Of a DNA stretch of 64,000 nucleotides, positions 55,652 through 64,000 are shown piece by piece. The position numbers and the translations under genes were made by a program. The notes beneath the pieces are model-generated. The model had not been told where the DNA came from, did no database searches, and saw only the letters and a program-made list of their open reading frames with translations. How positions within the stretch are numbered: position 1 is the first letter of the stretch; each line of letters begins with the position of its first letter. Source of the stretch: Saprospiraceae bacterium (GTDB lineage: Bacteria > Bacteroidota > Bacteroidia > Chitinophagales > Saprospiraceae); assembly GCA_016714895.1 (NCBI GenBank), contig JADKBV010000004.1, positions 248,001-312,000 on the forward strand, given 5' to 3'.

Positions 55652-58546
55652 ATGTCAGCATATTCAATTAAACTAAGTTTGGTTTTCTGTCTATTTTTTA
55701 TCAAAAATGAAAAAACATTCTGTCAGAACAATAATTTTGAAGACAAAATCCAAAACTGCAATTTACTGAGTGAAAATTTAAAATTAGCAGAAAATAATGA
55801 AGATTTTATATCCTATATAAAAGAAAAATTTAAAAATGACTCAGTATCTATAGAATGTGATTTAAAAAATCTTGTTCTTATAACATATTATGCCGAGATT
55901 CTTAAATTTGAAAAAGGTCAAACTTTGGCTTTAGAACTTTGGAATCATATTATTAAAACTGCACCCATTTGTTTTCAAAATAATGAAGATACCTGTCTGC
56001 TGAGGTTAATGATAGTTGCCGGACACAACATTGAAAATTACGGATCATTTAATAAAAGTTCCGGGTATATATTTGATGCAATAGATAAATTAGAACAAGC
56101 AAAATCAAAAATTCCCTGCGAACTTAAGGCTGCCTTTTATTATCTACCTATGACTGTACATTGGGAAGTTGAGGATTATAAACAAACTTTGTATTTTATC
56201 AATAAAATACTTGAAATTTGCTCGCAATGTTCAACTGTTATTTCAGATGATTATGCCTATTATTTTTATTTGAAAGCATTTATTTTGGCATATTTAAATG
56301 AACATGAAGAATCAAATTACTGTTTTCTGAAATCATCGGAAGTATATGAAAAATCAGCGACTGGTATCAAAAGCCATTATTATAGAAATATACAATTTAA
56401 CTTATATACATTTTTTCAAAAGCAAGAATATTTGGACAAAGCTTTGATATTAACTAAACAGGTGTTGGAGGATGCAGAAAATAAAAAAGATTTGGCGAAA
56501 GCTATTGAATATAATATTGAAATGGTCAGGCTTTATACATACACCAATCTTTATGATTCAGCCTATTATCATTCGCAAAAGGCATTTTTACTATTGGATG
56601 ACTATGAAACTTATAAAAATAGTAACTATCATGAATTGTTGCTGAAAGAAGTTATATTAACTACCATGAGACTGGAAAAATATAATGAAACTGATAAATA
56701 TATTAACGAATTAGAAGATATTCACAATAAAAAAGGTTTATTAAACTATATTTATAAGTTGGGAATTCAGAATTCCAGAGCTGCGCTATTAGAAAAACAA
56801 AATAAATTTAATGAAGCATATTTAATAAGAAAAAATATTTTACATACTCTAGATTCCTTACAATATGACAGTACTTTTAAATTAAGTGAGGAATATAAAC
56901 TCTCTTTTGTATTGCATAAAATGGATTCTTTTTATCATGCATTCAAAATATGTGAAAAATGGATATATAACTACGTCAAAAATACTGACCAAAGAAATAA
57001 GTATATAACCAGTTCCGACCTGGGCGGTGTATTGTTAAAATTTAATAACTTTTTTAATCTGGCATTATCTAATCTTTATAATATAAATGAAGATATAAAC
57101 ATTGACGAATTTTATAATAAGTGGTTATTTAAACAAGGTTTTATTTACTACCGGCATCAAAAAATAAATGCAGTTAAGCAGAAAAATCCTGAAATAAAAG
57201 GACTGGAAAAAGAGTTAAGGGAACTTCAAAGTTTACAGGAAAAATCAAAAAAAGAGAGTCCTGACTATAAAATTCTATTGGAAAATAAAATCATTACAAA
57301 AGAAAGGGAATTGGTAAAATTACTTTCAAAGGATACTTCTAATATGCAGGACAATTATGTAAAAAAATTATTTGAAAAGTTGCAGCGTGATGAAATTTTA
57401 ATAGAAATAATAGAACATCAGAATCAATTTAAAAATGATGATTATCAGATATGGATCAGCGCATTTGTATTGAATAAGGATAGTATGAGAGTTCAGTATG
57501 TGCCTTTGATTAAAAAGGATGAATTGATTGCTTTGTTGGGTAAAAGGAATGATTTTGAAAGTATCAATAATTTATATGAAAATAAAAAAATATTGGAAGT
57601 CTTATTTAAAAATATTCTGAAACAACTTAATACCAAGAAAAAAATATATTTGGTATCTTCAGGAGTCATTCATCATATCAATCTTTCTTCTCTTTCTTAT
57701 AAAAATCAGACTTTTGGAGATTATTTTGACGTTAGACCTATCATGTTTGCCAAAGACATATTATCAAAAAACGATAGCCTTTTTTCTTTGGAGAGTGCTT
57801 CACTTATTGGGAATATTGAGTATGAGTTTAAGGATGAAAACGATTCTATTGTATCAGACAGAAACATCCGGGCTGAGAAAAAGGGTATTTGGCCAACATT
57901 AAAAAATGCAAAGACAGAAATTGAGTTTATTTCAGATTTAATGAAATCAGAAAGTATAGAAACCAGGGCATTTCAAAATCAGGTGAGTAGGGAATTTTTA
58001 ATAAAAACATTTTCAGAGAAAGAATCCGGGATAAATGATTTGATACATATTTCTACACATACGTATTTTGATACCTTGGCATTAGGACGACATTCCTCTG
58101 AACTCAACAAATACAACAATAAATATATCGAGGAAGATTTTTCTTTGAAAATATCGTCTCTGGTTTTTACTCCGGATAGCCAACATGATAGTGAGAGACA
58201 TGTCAATCCAAATCAGATATTGACGAGTTTTGATATTAGTAAATTGGAATTATCAGGAACCAAACTGGTCGTTTTGTCTGCATGTCATTCCGGTTTTGGA
58301 GTTCGCTCGGGCATAGAAAATGTTTACGGTTTTACAAGGGCATTTAAATTAGCCGGAGCTGAAAAAGTTGTTATTTCTCTTTGGAATATTTATGACTATC
58401 CAACTTCAGAGTTTATGAAGTACTTTTACACATTTTTACTTAAAGAAAAACAAAAACCTGGAGTAGCTTTAAAATTGGCTCAGAAGCAGATGAAGAAAGA
58501 GAAATATGAACCTTATTATTGGGCGGGGTTTGTGTTGTATGAATAA
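55652..58546 (+). CDS. Exported TPR-CHAT caspase-like protease
   Basis: This 964-residue protein is counted from ATG 55652 (signal MSAYSIKLSLVFCLFFIKNE, mature from about FCQ). An upstream ATG at 55565 is possible but would overlap the previous gene by eight bases. Residues about 40-560 are helical TPR-like repeats (ANLYDSAYYHSQKAFLLL-type units). Residues about 640-964 form a CHAT domain with catalytic His803 in IHISTHTYF and Cys878 in LVVLSACHSGFG, then FTRAFKLAGAEKVVISLW and YYWAGFVLY. CHAT proteases are caspase relatives; several act in immunity or regulated proteolysis. It likely cleaves a periplasmic or surface partner, perhaps the anti-sigma-like protein. Confidence 0.87.
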   Translation: MSAYSIKLSLVFCLFFIKNEKTFCQNNNFEDKIQNCNLLSENLKLAENNEDFISYIKEKFKNDSVSIECDLKNLVLITYYAEILKFEKGQTLALELWNHIIKTAPICFQNNEDTCLLRLMIVAGHNIENYGSFNKSSGYIFDAIDKLEQAKSKIPCELKAAFYYLPMTVHWEVEDYKQTLYFINKILEICSQCSTVISDDYAYYFYLKAFILAYLNEHEESNYCFLKSSEVYEKSATGIKSHYYRNIQFNLYTFFQKQEYLDKALILTKQVLEDAENKKDLAKAIEYNIEMVRLYTYTNLYDSAYYHSQKAFLLLDDYETYKNSNYHELLLKEVILTTMRLEKYNETDKYINELEDIHNKKGLLNYIYKLGIQNSRAALLEKQNKFNEAYLIRKNILHTLDSLQYDSTFKLSEEYKLSFVLHKMDSFYHAFKICEKWIYNYVKNTDQRNKYITSSDLGGVLLKFNNFFNLALSNLYNINEDINIDEFYNKWLFKQGFIYYRHQKINAVKQKNPEIKGLEKELRELQSLQEKSKKESPDYKILLENKIITKERELVKLLSKDTSNMQDNYVKKLFEKLQRDEILIEIIEHQNQFKNDDYQIWISAFVLNKDSMRVQYVPLIKKDELIALLGKRNDFESINNLYENKKILEVLFKNILKQLNTKKKIYLVSSGVIHHINLSSLSYKNQTFGDYFDVRPIMFAKDILSKNDSLFSLESASLIGNIEYEFKDENDSIVSDRNIRAEKKGIWPTLKNAKTEIEFISDLMKSESIETRAFQNQVSREFLIKTFSEKESGINDLIHISTHTYFDTLALGRHSSELNKYNNKYIEEDFSLKISSLVFTPDSQHDSERHVNPNQILTSFDISKLELSGTKLVVLSACHSGFGVRSGIENVYGFTRAFKLAGAEKVVISLWNIYDYPTSEFMKYFYTFLLKEKQKPGVALKLAQKQMKKEKYEPYYWAGFVLYE

Positions 58547-58944
58547 GAACAACTTTATTTCTGTTGTTTGACTATTTTCGAAAAAAGAAGGATGTTTGGA
58601 TACAAACCTTTAAAAGACACTGCTGATATTGTAAAATTTTCTTGAATTATCTCAAATGTAAGGTTTTTTTATTGATTAAAATTCTATCAAAAAAAGCTTT
58701 GAGAAAATCTTTGTGACTTCCGGTTTCAACTATTTTTATTCAAAACTTGGTTGATTTACCATCCGACATGTTAATATTTTGAGAAAACATGTATTAAGGG
58801 TAACATAAAAGTACAAAAATGCAACCTGTTGCTACAGACAAGTAATTAAGATGAGTATTGACTTATACTCAGTAATGCCTTTTTGATACTTAACGACCTG
58901 AACAAGAGAATCTTACAATTTTTTACAAATCAAAATTTATTAAA
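58547..58944. other. Intergenic region before the SBBP propeller gene
   Basis: These 398 bases hold no plausible gene. A weak hairpin (ACAAC/GTTGT) follows the CHAT stop by about 15 bases and could end the sigma-CHAT transcript. No clear -7 box was found ahead of the propeller gene. Confidence 0.4.
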
Positions 58945-60618
58945 ATGAAAGCTTTTTTACTTTTTTTTATGTTACTAATGGCTCAGTTTTGCCATGCTCA
59001 AAAAACACAGGTCATCGATTATGCAACTTATATCGGTGGATTGGGTGCTGACTACGCAGCGAATCTTCAATTATCAGAAAATGACGACATTTTTTTAGCA
59101 GTATCAGCAACTACAGGATGTGTCACTACACCCGGAGTACATAAAACGATATATTCAGGTGGTGTAAGTGATGTATTGTTGCAAAAACGTGATAAAGCAG
59201 GGAATTTAATTTGGAGTACTTATTACGGAGGAAGCCTGGAAGATGCTGTAAATAAATTTATATTACTAAAAAATGGAAAAATCGCTTTATGCGGTCAGAC
59301 AAACAGCAATGCAAATATAGCAAAAGAAGGGTATCAGAATAACTACGGCGGTGGTTCTTATGATGGGTTTTTAGCAGTATTTAATGATGACGGTACATTA
59401 GATTGGGCCACATATTATGGGGGATCCGGAGAAGATGCTATTTATGGTTTGGTTGAAGACAGTAAAGGTAATCTCTACATAAGTGGCTATACATATTCAG
59501 GTTCAAAAATAGCAACACCGGGATCTTATCAACTGGCTTTGGCCGGAAATTCTGATGGCTTTTTAGCTAAGTTTTCAGAAGATGGACAATTACTTTGGGG
59601 CACTTATATGGGAGGAACAGGACTCGATGCCATTTATGCGATGGATATTGATGCAAATGATCAGGTTTGGCTGGGAGGGATTTCTTACAGTACGACAGGA
59701 TTAAGTACAACAAATGCTTATCGTTTTTTTAATTCAGGAAGAGGAGACGGATTACTCATAAGTTTTGATCAGGATGGCAAAAAAGTTTACAGTACTTATT
59801 ACGGCGGGGGTGATACGGATGAAATTTATGTTGTTTATATTGACAAAGACGGGAATATATGGTTTGGCGGTCCTACTAATAGTAGTGATAATATTGCAAC
59901 ACCGGGAGTTATAAATGAAACAAATTCAGGAAGTAAAGATGTGTTTTTAGTAAAATTTGATAAAAACAGAAACCGTAAATGGGGTACATATCTGGGAGGC
60001 AATGAATGGGATACATTTTTCGGAATGGATGTAGATCCTGAGGGTAACGCAATACTATGTCTGATGACCCAAAGCAGCAATTTTTGGCCAATCAGAGATG
60101 CAATGCAGGAAAGTTTTGGAGGAGGACCATGGGATGCTGTTTATATAAAAATAGATGGCAATGGAGGATTAATATGGTCGACTTTTCATGGCGGCAATGG
60201 TAATGACCGGGGTATTGACGTAAAATTAAATTCAGAAGGCAATTTTGTATTTTTTACTACTGCCGGAAGTCAGGGATTACATACTGAGGATGCTGATGAC
60301 AAACTGTTAAACGGCACTCAGGACGGATTGTTGAGCATCATTAAAGAAGATGAAATGAGTTCGATCAGTGAAAATCAAACTACACAGGAAAACATATTGC
60401 TTTATCCGAATCCTGCAAGTGAAAGTCTGATTTTAGACATTGACTATATGGAAGATTATGTTATACAAATATATGACAATATGGGAATTCACTATTTGAC
60501 TAAAAATAATTCATCAAACATTTTAGATATCAGCACATTGAAAAACGGATATTATATTATAAAACTTATGTCAAAACAAAAAGGTAAAACTAAAGAAATT
60601 TCTTTTATTAAAATTTAA
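58945..60618 (+). CDS. Secreted SBBP beta-propeller with T9SS sorting domain
   Basis: This 557-residue protein has a signal peptide (ends FCHAQ). It has seven SBBP-type blades, each marked by a YxGGxxxD motif: YIGGLGADYA, YYGGSLEDAV, YYGGSGEDAI, YMGGTGLDAI, YYGGGDTDEI, YLGGNEWDTF and FHGGNGNDRG. Asp-rich loops (DKDGNIW, DGNGGLIW) could bind calcium. A type A sorting domain follows (LLYPNPASESLILDI, then LKNGYYIIKLMS). The seven blades should close a full ring. It is extracellular or surface-anchored, probably a binding or adhesion module. It is followed after 9 bases by another sorting-domain gene. Confidence 0.88.
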   Translation: MKAFLLFFMLLMAQFCHAQKTQVIDYATYIGGLGADYAANLQLSENDDIFLAVSATTGCVTTPGVHKTIYSGGVSDVLLQKRDKAGNLIWSTYYGGSLEDAVNKFILLKNGKIALCGQTNSNANIAKEGYQNNYGGGSYDGFLAVFNDDGTLDWATYYGGSGEDAIYGLVEDSKGNLYISGYTYSGSKIATPGSYQLALAGNSDGFLAKFSEDGQLLWGTYMGGTGLDAIYAMDIDANDQVWLGGISYSTTGLSTTNAYRFFNSGRGDGLLISFDQDGKKVYSTYYGGGDTDEIYVVYIDKDGNIWFGGPTNSSDNIATPGVINETNSGSKDVFLVKFDKNRNRKWGTYLGGNEWDTFFGMDVDPEGNAILCLMTQSSNFWPIRDAMQESFGGGPWDAVYIKIDGNGGLIWSTFHGGNGNDRGIDVKLNSEGNFVFFTTAGSQGLHTEDADDKLLNGTQDGLLSIIKEDEMSSISENQTTQENILLYPNPASESLILDIDYMEDYVIQIYDNMGIHYLTKNNSSNILDISTLKNGYYIIKLMSKQKGKTKEISFIKI

Positions 60619-60627
60619 ATTGAACGT

Positions 60628-61089
60628 ATGAAACTCATTTTAATTATTCTTGTCCTGACTTATTGGAAAGCAAGTTCTCAATCAAATATGATATCATCAG
60701 GTGAATCTTTTTTGACAAACGAAGGAGGTATATCAAGTTCCGTTGGTCAAGTTTTTACAAACTTTGTTAATACTGAAAATTATACCTTACAGGAAGGAGT
60801 ACAACATCCTTATGAAATACACGATATCGTGTCTACCTCGGATCATATTCAGGTGGCGGTAAAAATTTGGCCAAATCCTTTTAAAAATGACATAATTGTC
60901 AATTTAACTTATGAAAATATTGATGAATTAACTTATGTATTTTCAACAATTACCGGACAAAAAATTTGCCGTGGACAATTAGGTTTGACCAACAACATTT
61001 CCACGCATGACTTGCCAAATGGAATTTATGTTTATTCCATTTTTTATAAAAATCAATTTCTTTCAACATATAAACTTATAAAACAATGA
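60628..61089 (+). CDS. Small secreted protein with T9SS sorting domain
   Basis: This 153-residue protein has a signal peptide (to KASSQ), a short passenger (SGESFLTNEGGISSSVGQVF, then LQEGVQHPYEI) and a sorting domain with VKIWPNPFKNDIIVNL, then LPNGIYVYSIFYKN. The passenger GGxxxxSxGQxF and EGVQxPYEI pattern recurs in secreted proteins of Saprospiria-type Bacteroidota; its function is unknown. It ends with an ATGA overlap into the next gene, so the two are translationally coupled. Confidence 0.8.
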   Translation: MKLILIILVLTYWKASSQSNMISSGESFLTNEGGISSSVGQVFTNFVNTENYTLQEGVQHPYEIHDIVSTSDHIQVAVKIWPNPFKNDIIVNLTYENIDELTYVFSTITGQKICRGQLGLTNNISTHDLPNGIYVYSIFYKNQFLSTYKLIKQ

Positions 61090-63260
61090 AATCTATCTTA
61101 AAATTTGTTTTAATCATAATTTATGTTTGCATTATTATTTTTGATGTAATAGCTCAACCATCAAATAAAATAACCTATCAGGCTGTAATTCGTGACCAAT
61201 CGGGTTTTTTAATTAAAAACAAAGCCATTGGAGCCAGGGTTGCCATAGTACAAGGAAGCAATAATGGAACAATAATATTCCAGGAAATTTATAATCCGAA
61301 TCCTGAGACCAATGAAAACGGTTTGGTGACTTTTAATATTGGCGGAGGGATCGCCTTAAGTGTAAATAAATATGAAGATATTGACTGGTCACAAGGACCC
61401 TATTTTATAAAAAGTGAATTTGACCTGAATGGAGGAACAAATTACAACATCATCTCAACTTCGTTGCTTAATAGCGTGCCATATGCTCTTTATGCATTAA
61501 ATGGAAAAAAAGGAGATCCGGGTGAAAAAGGAGATGTCGGACCAAAAGGTGACAAAGGAGATCCGGGTCCTCCAGGAAATGCAGGAAATTATATTGCAGG
61601 TTCAGGGATAACTATTGAAAGTAATACCATTAGTGCTGTTGATAACAGTATTTCAAATGAATTGCAGCAATTGTCTTTATCTGGTACGCAACTTTCACTG
61701 TCTCAGGGAGGGGGAACAGTTACTCTACCGGCTGCAGGCGGGGGAGATAACTGGGGTTCTCAGACTGTAGTAACAACAAGTACTTTAACTGGTAATGGTA
61801 CAAATTCAGATCCTTTATCAATTGCTAATAATAGTATTAACAGCTCACATATTATTGATGGCTCCATAACTGGTGATGATATAAGTACGACCGGGGCAAA
61901 TCCTGGAAATGTTTTAAAATTCAATGGCACTAAATGGATTCCAGGACAGGATGGTCCAAGCCTTGTTGAAGGCAGTGGAATTTCCATTATTGGCAACAGC
62001 CAAGGTACATCTTATACAATAAGCACAAGTGGAGGTGGAATAACTGGATCTGGAAATAGTGGGACTATACCATTATGGAATGGAAGTAATTCGTTGACTA
62101 ACTCTGTCATGAATCAAGAGTCAAACAAAATAAATATTAACAATCCAACAACTACTGGTGGTCGCCTTAATGTCAAAGGTGATAGCGGTGGGTTTGGAAT
62201 TAGTGGAGAGTCTGATTTTGTTGGTGTTTTTGGTGTAGGAAACAGAGGTGTTTTCGGTCAATCAACCGGAACTTCAGGTCGGGGAGTCAGAGGCTTTTCT
62301 GCGGATGGCGTAGGTGTTGAAGGTGAATCTCCATCCAATATTGGTGTACGTGGAGAATCAAATATTGGTACCGGAGTATATGGTGAATCATCCTCTTTCA
62401 GAGGAGTTTGGGGAGAAAGTTCAAATGGACAAGGTGTGAGAGGTAACAGTGATACTAAAGAAGGAGTTGTAGGAGCATCAAACAGTGGGAGAGGGATGTG
62501 GGCAACTTCAACTTCCGGAGATGGCATTGCCGCGAGTTCTGTTTCAGGTGATGGTGCTGATATTTCTTCTTCTACCGGAGTAGGATTGAGAGTGAGTTCT
62601 ACTTCAGGGACAGGTATATTGATAGCTGTACCAACAAACACCCAATCAGCAATTCAAGCATTACAGGGAAATGTATTAATTGGAACAGGTAAACTAGGTG
62701 TTGGTAACCTTACACCAACTTTTAGACTTCATCTTCCAAATACAAACACTGATGAAGGTGGCAGAGCCAGGGCAAATGCCTGGACAACCTATTCTGATAA
62801 AAGAATTAAGTCTGAAGTAGAAACTATCCCTTATGGTCTGAAAGAAGTTTTGCTTTTAAGTCCTAAAACATATTTTCAGCATAACTCGGAATTTGAATCA
62901 GGCAACCTTATTATTAACAAAAAAGGTGTCAATGACATAGGCTTTTTAGCACAAGAAGTTTTACATATCATTCCTGAGATTGTGTCCATACCACAAGATG
63001 AAAATAAAGACTTATGGGGATTAAATTATGAAAAATTGACACCTATTCTTGTAAAGGCAATTCAGGAACAACAAGAGATAATAGATAATCTTAAAAAACA
63101 AATGGAAGATATGAATAAGGTACAGGCAGATTTGATTTCTTTACAAAAAGAACAAAAATTATTAAAAGAAATTTATGATGCTCAAAATGTCTCCATAGAT
63201 AAGTTGTTGAAAGTGATTTCAGAACAATCTGTAATCAATGATTTAAGTGTTAAAAAATAA
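61086..63260 (+). CDS. Exported collagen-like, repeat-rich protein with S74 chaperone domain
   Basis: This 724-residue protein has a signal peptide (ends VIAQ) and a beta domain (25-138) of the type NKITYQAVIRDQSGFLI. A collagen-like Gly-X-Y stretch is at 140-168 (GDPGEKGDVGPKGDKGDPG). A Gly/Ser/Thr-rich region carries strict 10-residue repeats at about 400-510 (VRGESNIGTG, VYGESSSFRG, VWGESSNGQG). The C-terminal peptidase S74 domain (about 560-660) has Ser570-Lys575 in YSDKRIK, the spacing of the endosialidase chaperone dyad, then DIGFLAQEV. A coiled coil (EQQEIIDNLKKQ) ends the protein. It probably trimerises into a fibre and cuts off its own C-terminus. Confidence 0.86.
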   Translation: MKSILKFVLIIIYVCIIIFDVIAQPSNKITYQAVIRDQSGFLIKNKAIGARVAIVQGSNNGTIIFQEIYNPNPETNENGLVTFNIGGGIALSVNKYEDIDWSQGPYFIKSEFDLNGGTNYNIISTSLLNSVPYALYALNGKKGDPGEKGDVGPKGDKGDPGPPGNAGNYIAGSGITIESNTISAVDNSISNELQQLSLSGTQLSLSQGGGTVTLPAAGGGDNWGSQTVVTTSTLTGNGTNSDPLSIANNSINSSHIIDGSITGDDISTTGANPGNVLKFNGTKWIPGQDGPSLVEGSGISIIGNSQGTSYTISTSGGGITGSGNSGTIPLWNGSNSLTNSVMNQESNKININNPTTTGGRLNVKGDSGGFGISGESDFVGVFGVGNRGVFGQSTGTSGRGVRGFSADGVGVEGESPSNIGVRGESNIGTGVYGESSSFRGVWGESSNGQGVRGNSDTKEGVVGASNSGRGMWATSTSGDGIAASSVSGDGADISSSTGVGLRVSSTSGTGILIAVPTNTQSAIQALQGNVLIGTGKLGVGNLTPTFRLHLPNTNTDEGGRARANAWTTYSDKRIKSEVETIPYGLKEVLLLSPKTYFQHNSEFESGNLIINKKGVNDIGFLAQEVLHIIPEIVSIPQDENKDLWGLNYEKLTPILVKAIQEQQEIIDNLKKQMEDMNKVQADLISLQKEQKLLKEIYDAQNVSIDKLLKVISEQSVINDLSVKK

Positions 63261-63357
63261 ATATTATCCTTTGAGAAAATTGGTTTAATTAAGAATATTT
63301 TATGGATGTTTTAAAAACATAGCCGTAGTCTGCCTGTTTGGTAGTCAAAATACCATT

Positions 63358-64000
63358 ATGCTTACCTGGCTTGATATACTCAGATTTGCGACAGCGGGCA
63401 ATCCGTCTCCTGACCAAAAAGTCAAAAAATCGGATGATGAATGGAGAGAAATACTCTCTGAAGATCAATATTACGTCACCCGCAAAAAAGGAACGGAAAG
63501 ACCTTTCAGTTCTGACATGTGTGAGTCATTTGAGCCCGGAAAATATGCATGTTTATGTTGTAAAACCCCGCTTTTTGACAGTACCCAAAAATTTGACAGC
63601 GGTACCGGATGGCCAAGTTTTACACAACCGATCAAACCCAATGCGGTCTCCTATTACAAAGATCATTCTCATGGTATGTACCGCATTGAAGCTTTGTGCA
63701 ATGCCTGTGGCGCTCATCTCGGACATGTGTTTCAGGACGGACCCAAACCCGGAGGTCTAAGGTATTGTATCAACGCCGAATCGCTTGAAAAAATTAAATC
63801 AAATGATCATCCGGAGACGGACACCATTGTGTTTGGAGGTGGTTGTTTTTGGTGTACGGAAGCCATCTTTCAAAAGTTGAAAGGTGTCCATAAGGTTGTC
63901 AGTGGTTATAGTGGGGGAAAAATCAAAAATCCTACCTATCATGAAGTTACCAGCGGCCTGACCGGACATGCCGAAGTGGTAGAAATCACTTATGATCCAA
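63358..64000 (+). CDS. msrBA: Bifunctional methionine sulfoxide reductase B/A (5' part)
   Basis: The frame starts at ATG 63358 (MLTWLDILRFATAGNPSPD, the usual start of MsrBA fusions) and is open to the window end. The MsrB half has zinc cysteines in CLCCK and CNACG, the signature SGTGWPSFTQP, and catalytic Cys in LRYCIN. A linker leads to MsrA with FGGGCFWCTEAIF (catalytic Cys in GCFWC), then SGYSGG and GHAEVVEITYDP. It reduces both methionine sulfoxide stereoisomers in oxidised proteins. No signal peptide is seen with this start. The 3' end lies outside the window. Confidence 0.93.
   Translation, partial: MLTWLDILRFATAGNPSPDQKVKKSDDEWREILSEDQYYVTRKKGTERPFSSDMCESFEPGKYACLCCKTPLFDSTQKFDSGTGWPSFTQPIKPNAVSYYKDHSHGMYRIEALCNACGAHLGHVFQDGPKPGGLRYCINAESLEKIKSNDHPETDTIVFGGGCFWCTEAIFQKLKGVHKVVSGYSGGKIKNPTYHEVTSGLTGHAEVVEITYDP

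Noticed and set aside
55652..58546. CRISPR-associated TPR-CHAT (type III-E) assignment
   Set aside because: No CRISPR array or cas gene is present, and this protein is predicted to be exported.
62258..62641. 127-residue Pro/Thr-rich reverse-strand open frame
   Set aside because: It is the antisense of the 10-residue repeats in the S74 protein; its composition is explained by the repeat.
61086..63260. Prophage tail-fibre origin
   Set aside because: The protein has a signal peptide and sits among T9SS genes; no capsid, tail, terminase or integrase gene is in the window.
63338..63760. 140-residue forward open frame near the window end
   Set aside because: It is out of frame with the msrBA fusion, whose catalytic motifs are all in the other frame.

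Overview
The window is a piece of a Bacteroidota chromosome. Evidence for the phylum: a SusC/SusD outer-membrane pair, four proteins ending in type IX secretion (T9SS) C-terminal sorting domains, surface-lipoprotein signals (hydrophobic stretch followed by SC or GC), -7 boxes of the form TAnnTTTG, almost no Shine-Dalgarno sequences, and Bacteroidota-restricted families (DUF5723-like, DUF6909-like). The AT-rich composition and the SBBP/CHAT/sorting-domain repertoire suggest the Saprospiria branch, but that placement is inference. No rRNA, CRISPR array, integrase, transposase or prophage was seen. One tRNA (Asn-GTT) is present.

Layout. 1-9.6 kb: partial cutC, an OmpR-type regulator and its kinase, a DUF2007 protein, a coiled-coil secreted protein, a serine hydrolase, then a three-gene leftward operon (lipoprotein, DUF5723 barrel, 1073-aa GH3-serine hydrolase fusion). 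11-21 kb: a beta-CASP metallo-hydrolase, a gamma-carbonic-anhydrase-like protein, two T9SS cargo proteins (one with a poly-A frameshift in its sorting domain), a lipid kinase, a DUF1295 protein and purL. 21-27.6 kb: a sulfide-detoxification group (eukaryote-like sulfide:quinone oxidoreductase, rhodanese, ArsR regulator), an exported agmatine-deiminase-like enzyme, and a proline-iminopeptidase-like lipoprotein gene interrupted by an in-frame TGA. 27.9-37.2 kb: SusC/SusD with two more lipoproteins, then feoAB. 37-46 kb: thioredoxin-like protein, tRNA-Asn, a symporter overlapping murQ, paaY-like and YkgJ-like genes, and a DUF6909-like protein. 46-52 kb: a TetR-regulated RND efflux operon with two matching 13-bp palindromes. 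52-54 kb: a GT-C membrane protein and its small partner. 54-63 kb: an ECF sigma factor, an anti-sigma-like membrane protein, a secreted TPR-CHAT protease, a seven-bladed SBBP propeller with sorting domain, a small sorting-domain protein, and a collagen-like protein ending in an S74 auto-processing chaperone domain. The window ends inside an msrB-msrA fusion.

How the parts connect. Cell-wall recycling is represented by the GH3-serine hydrolase fusion and by murQ with its overlapping symporter. Sulfide oxidation is organised around an ArsR promoter whose -7 box overlaps a perfect palindrome. The most system-like region is 54.2-58.5 kb: a sigma factor translationally coupled to a single-pass membrane protein, itself overlapping or adjacent to a predicted exported caspase-like CHAT protease. 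It is followed by three large secreted adhesive or structural proteins. I consider this the best candidate for an undescribed signalling system.

All calls come from reading the sequence and recalling families; no database search was run.
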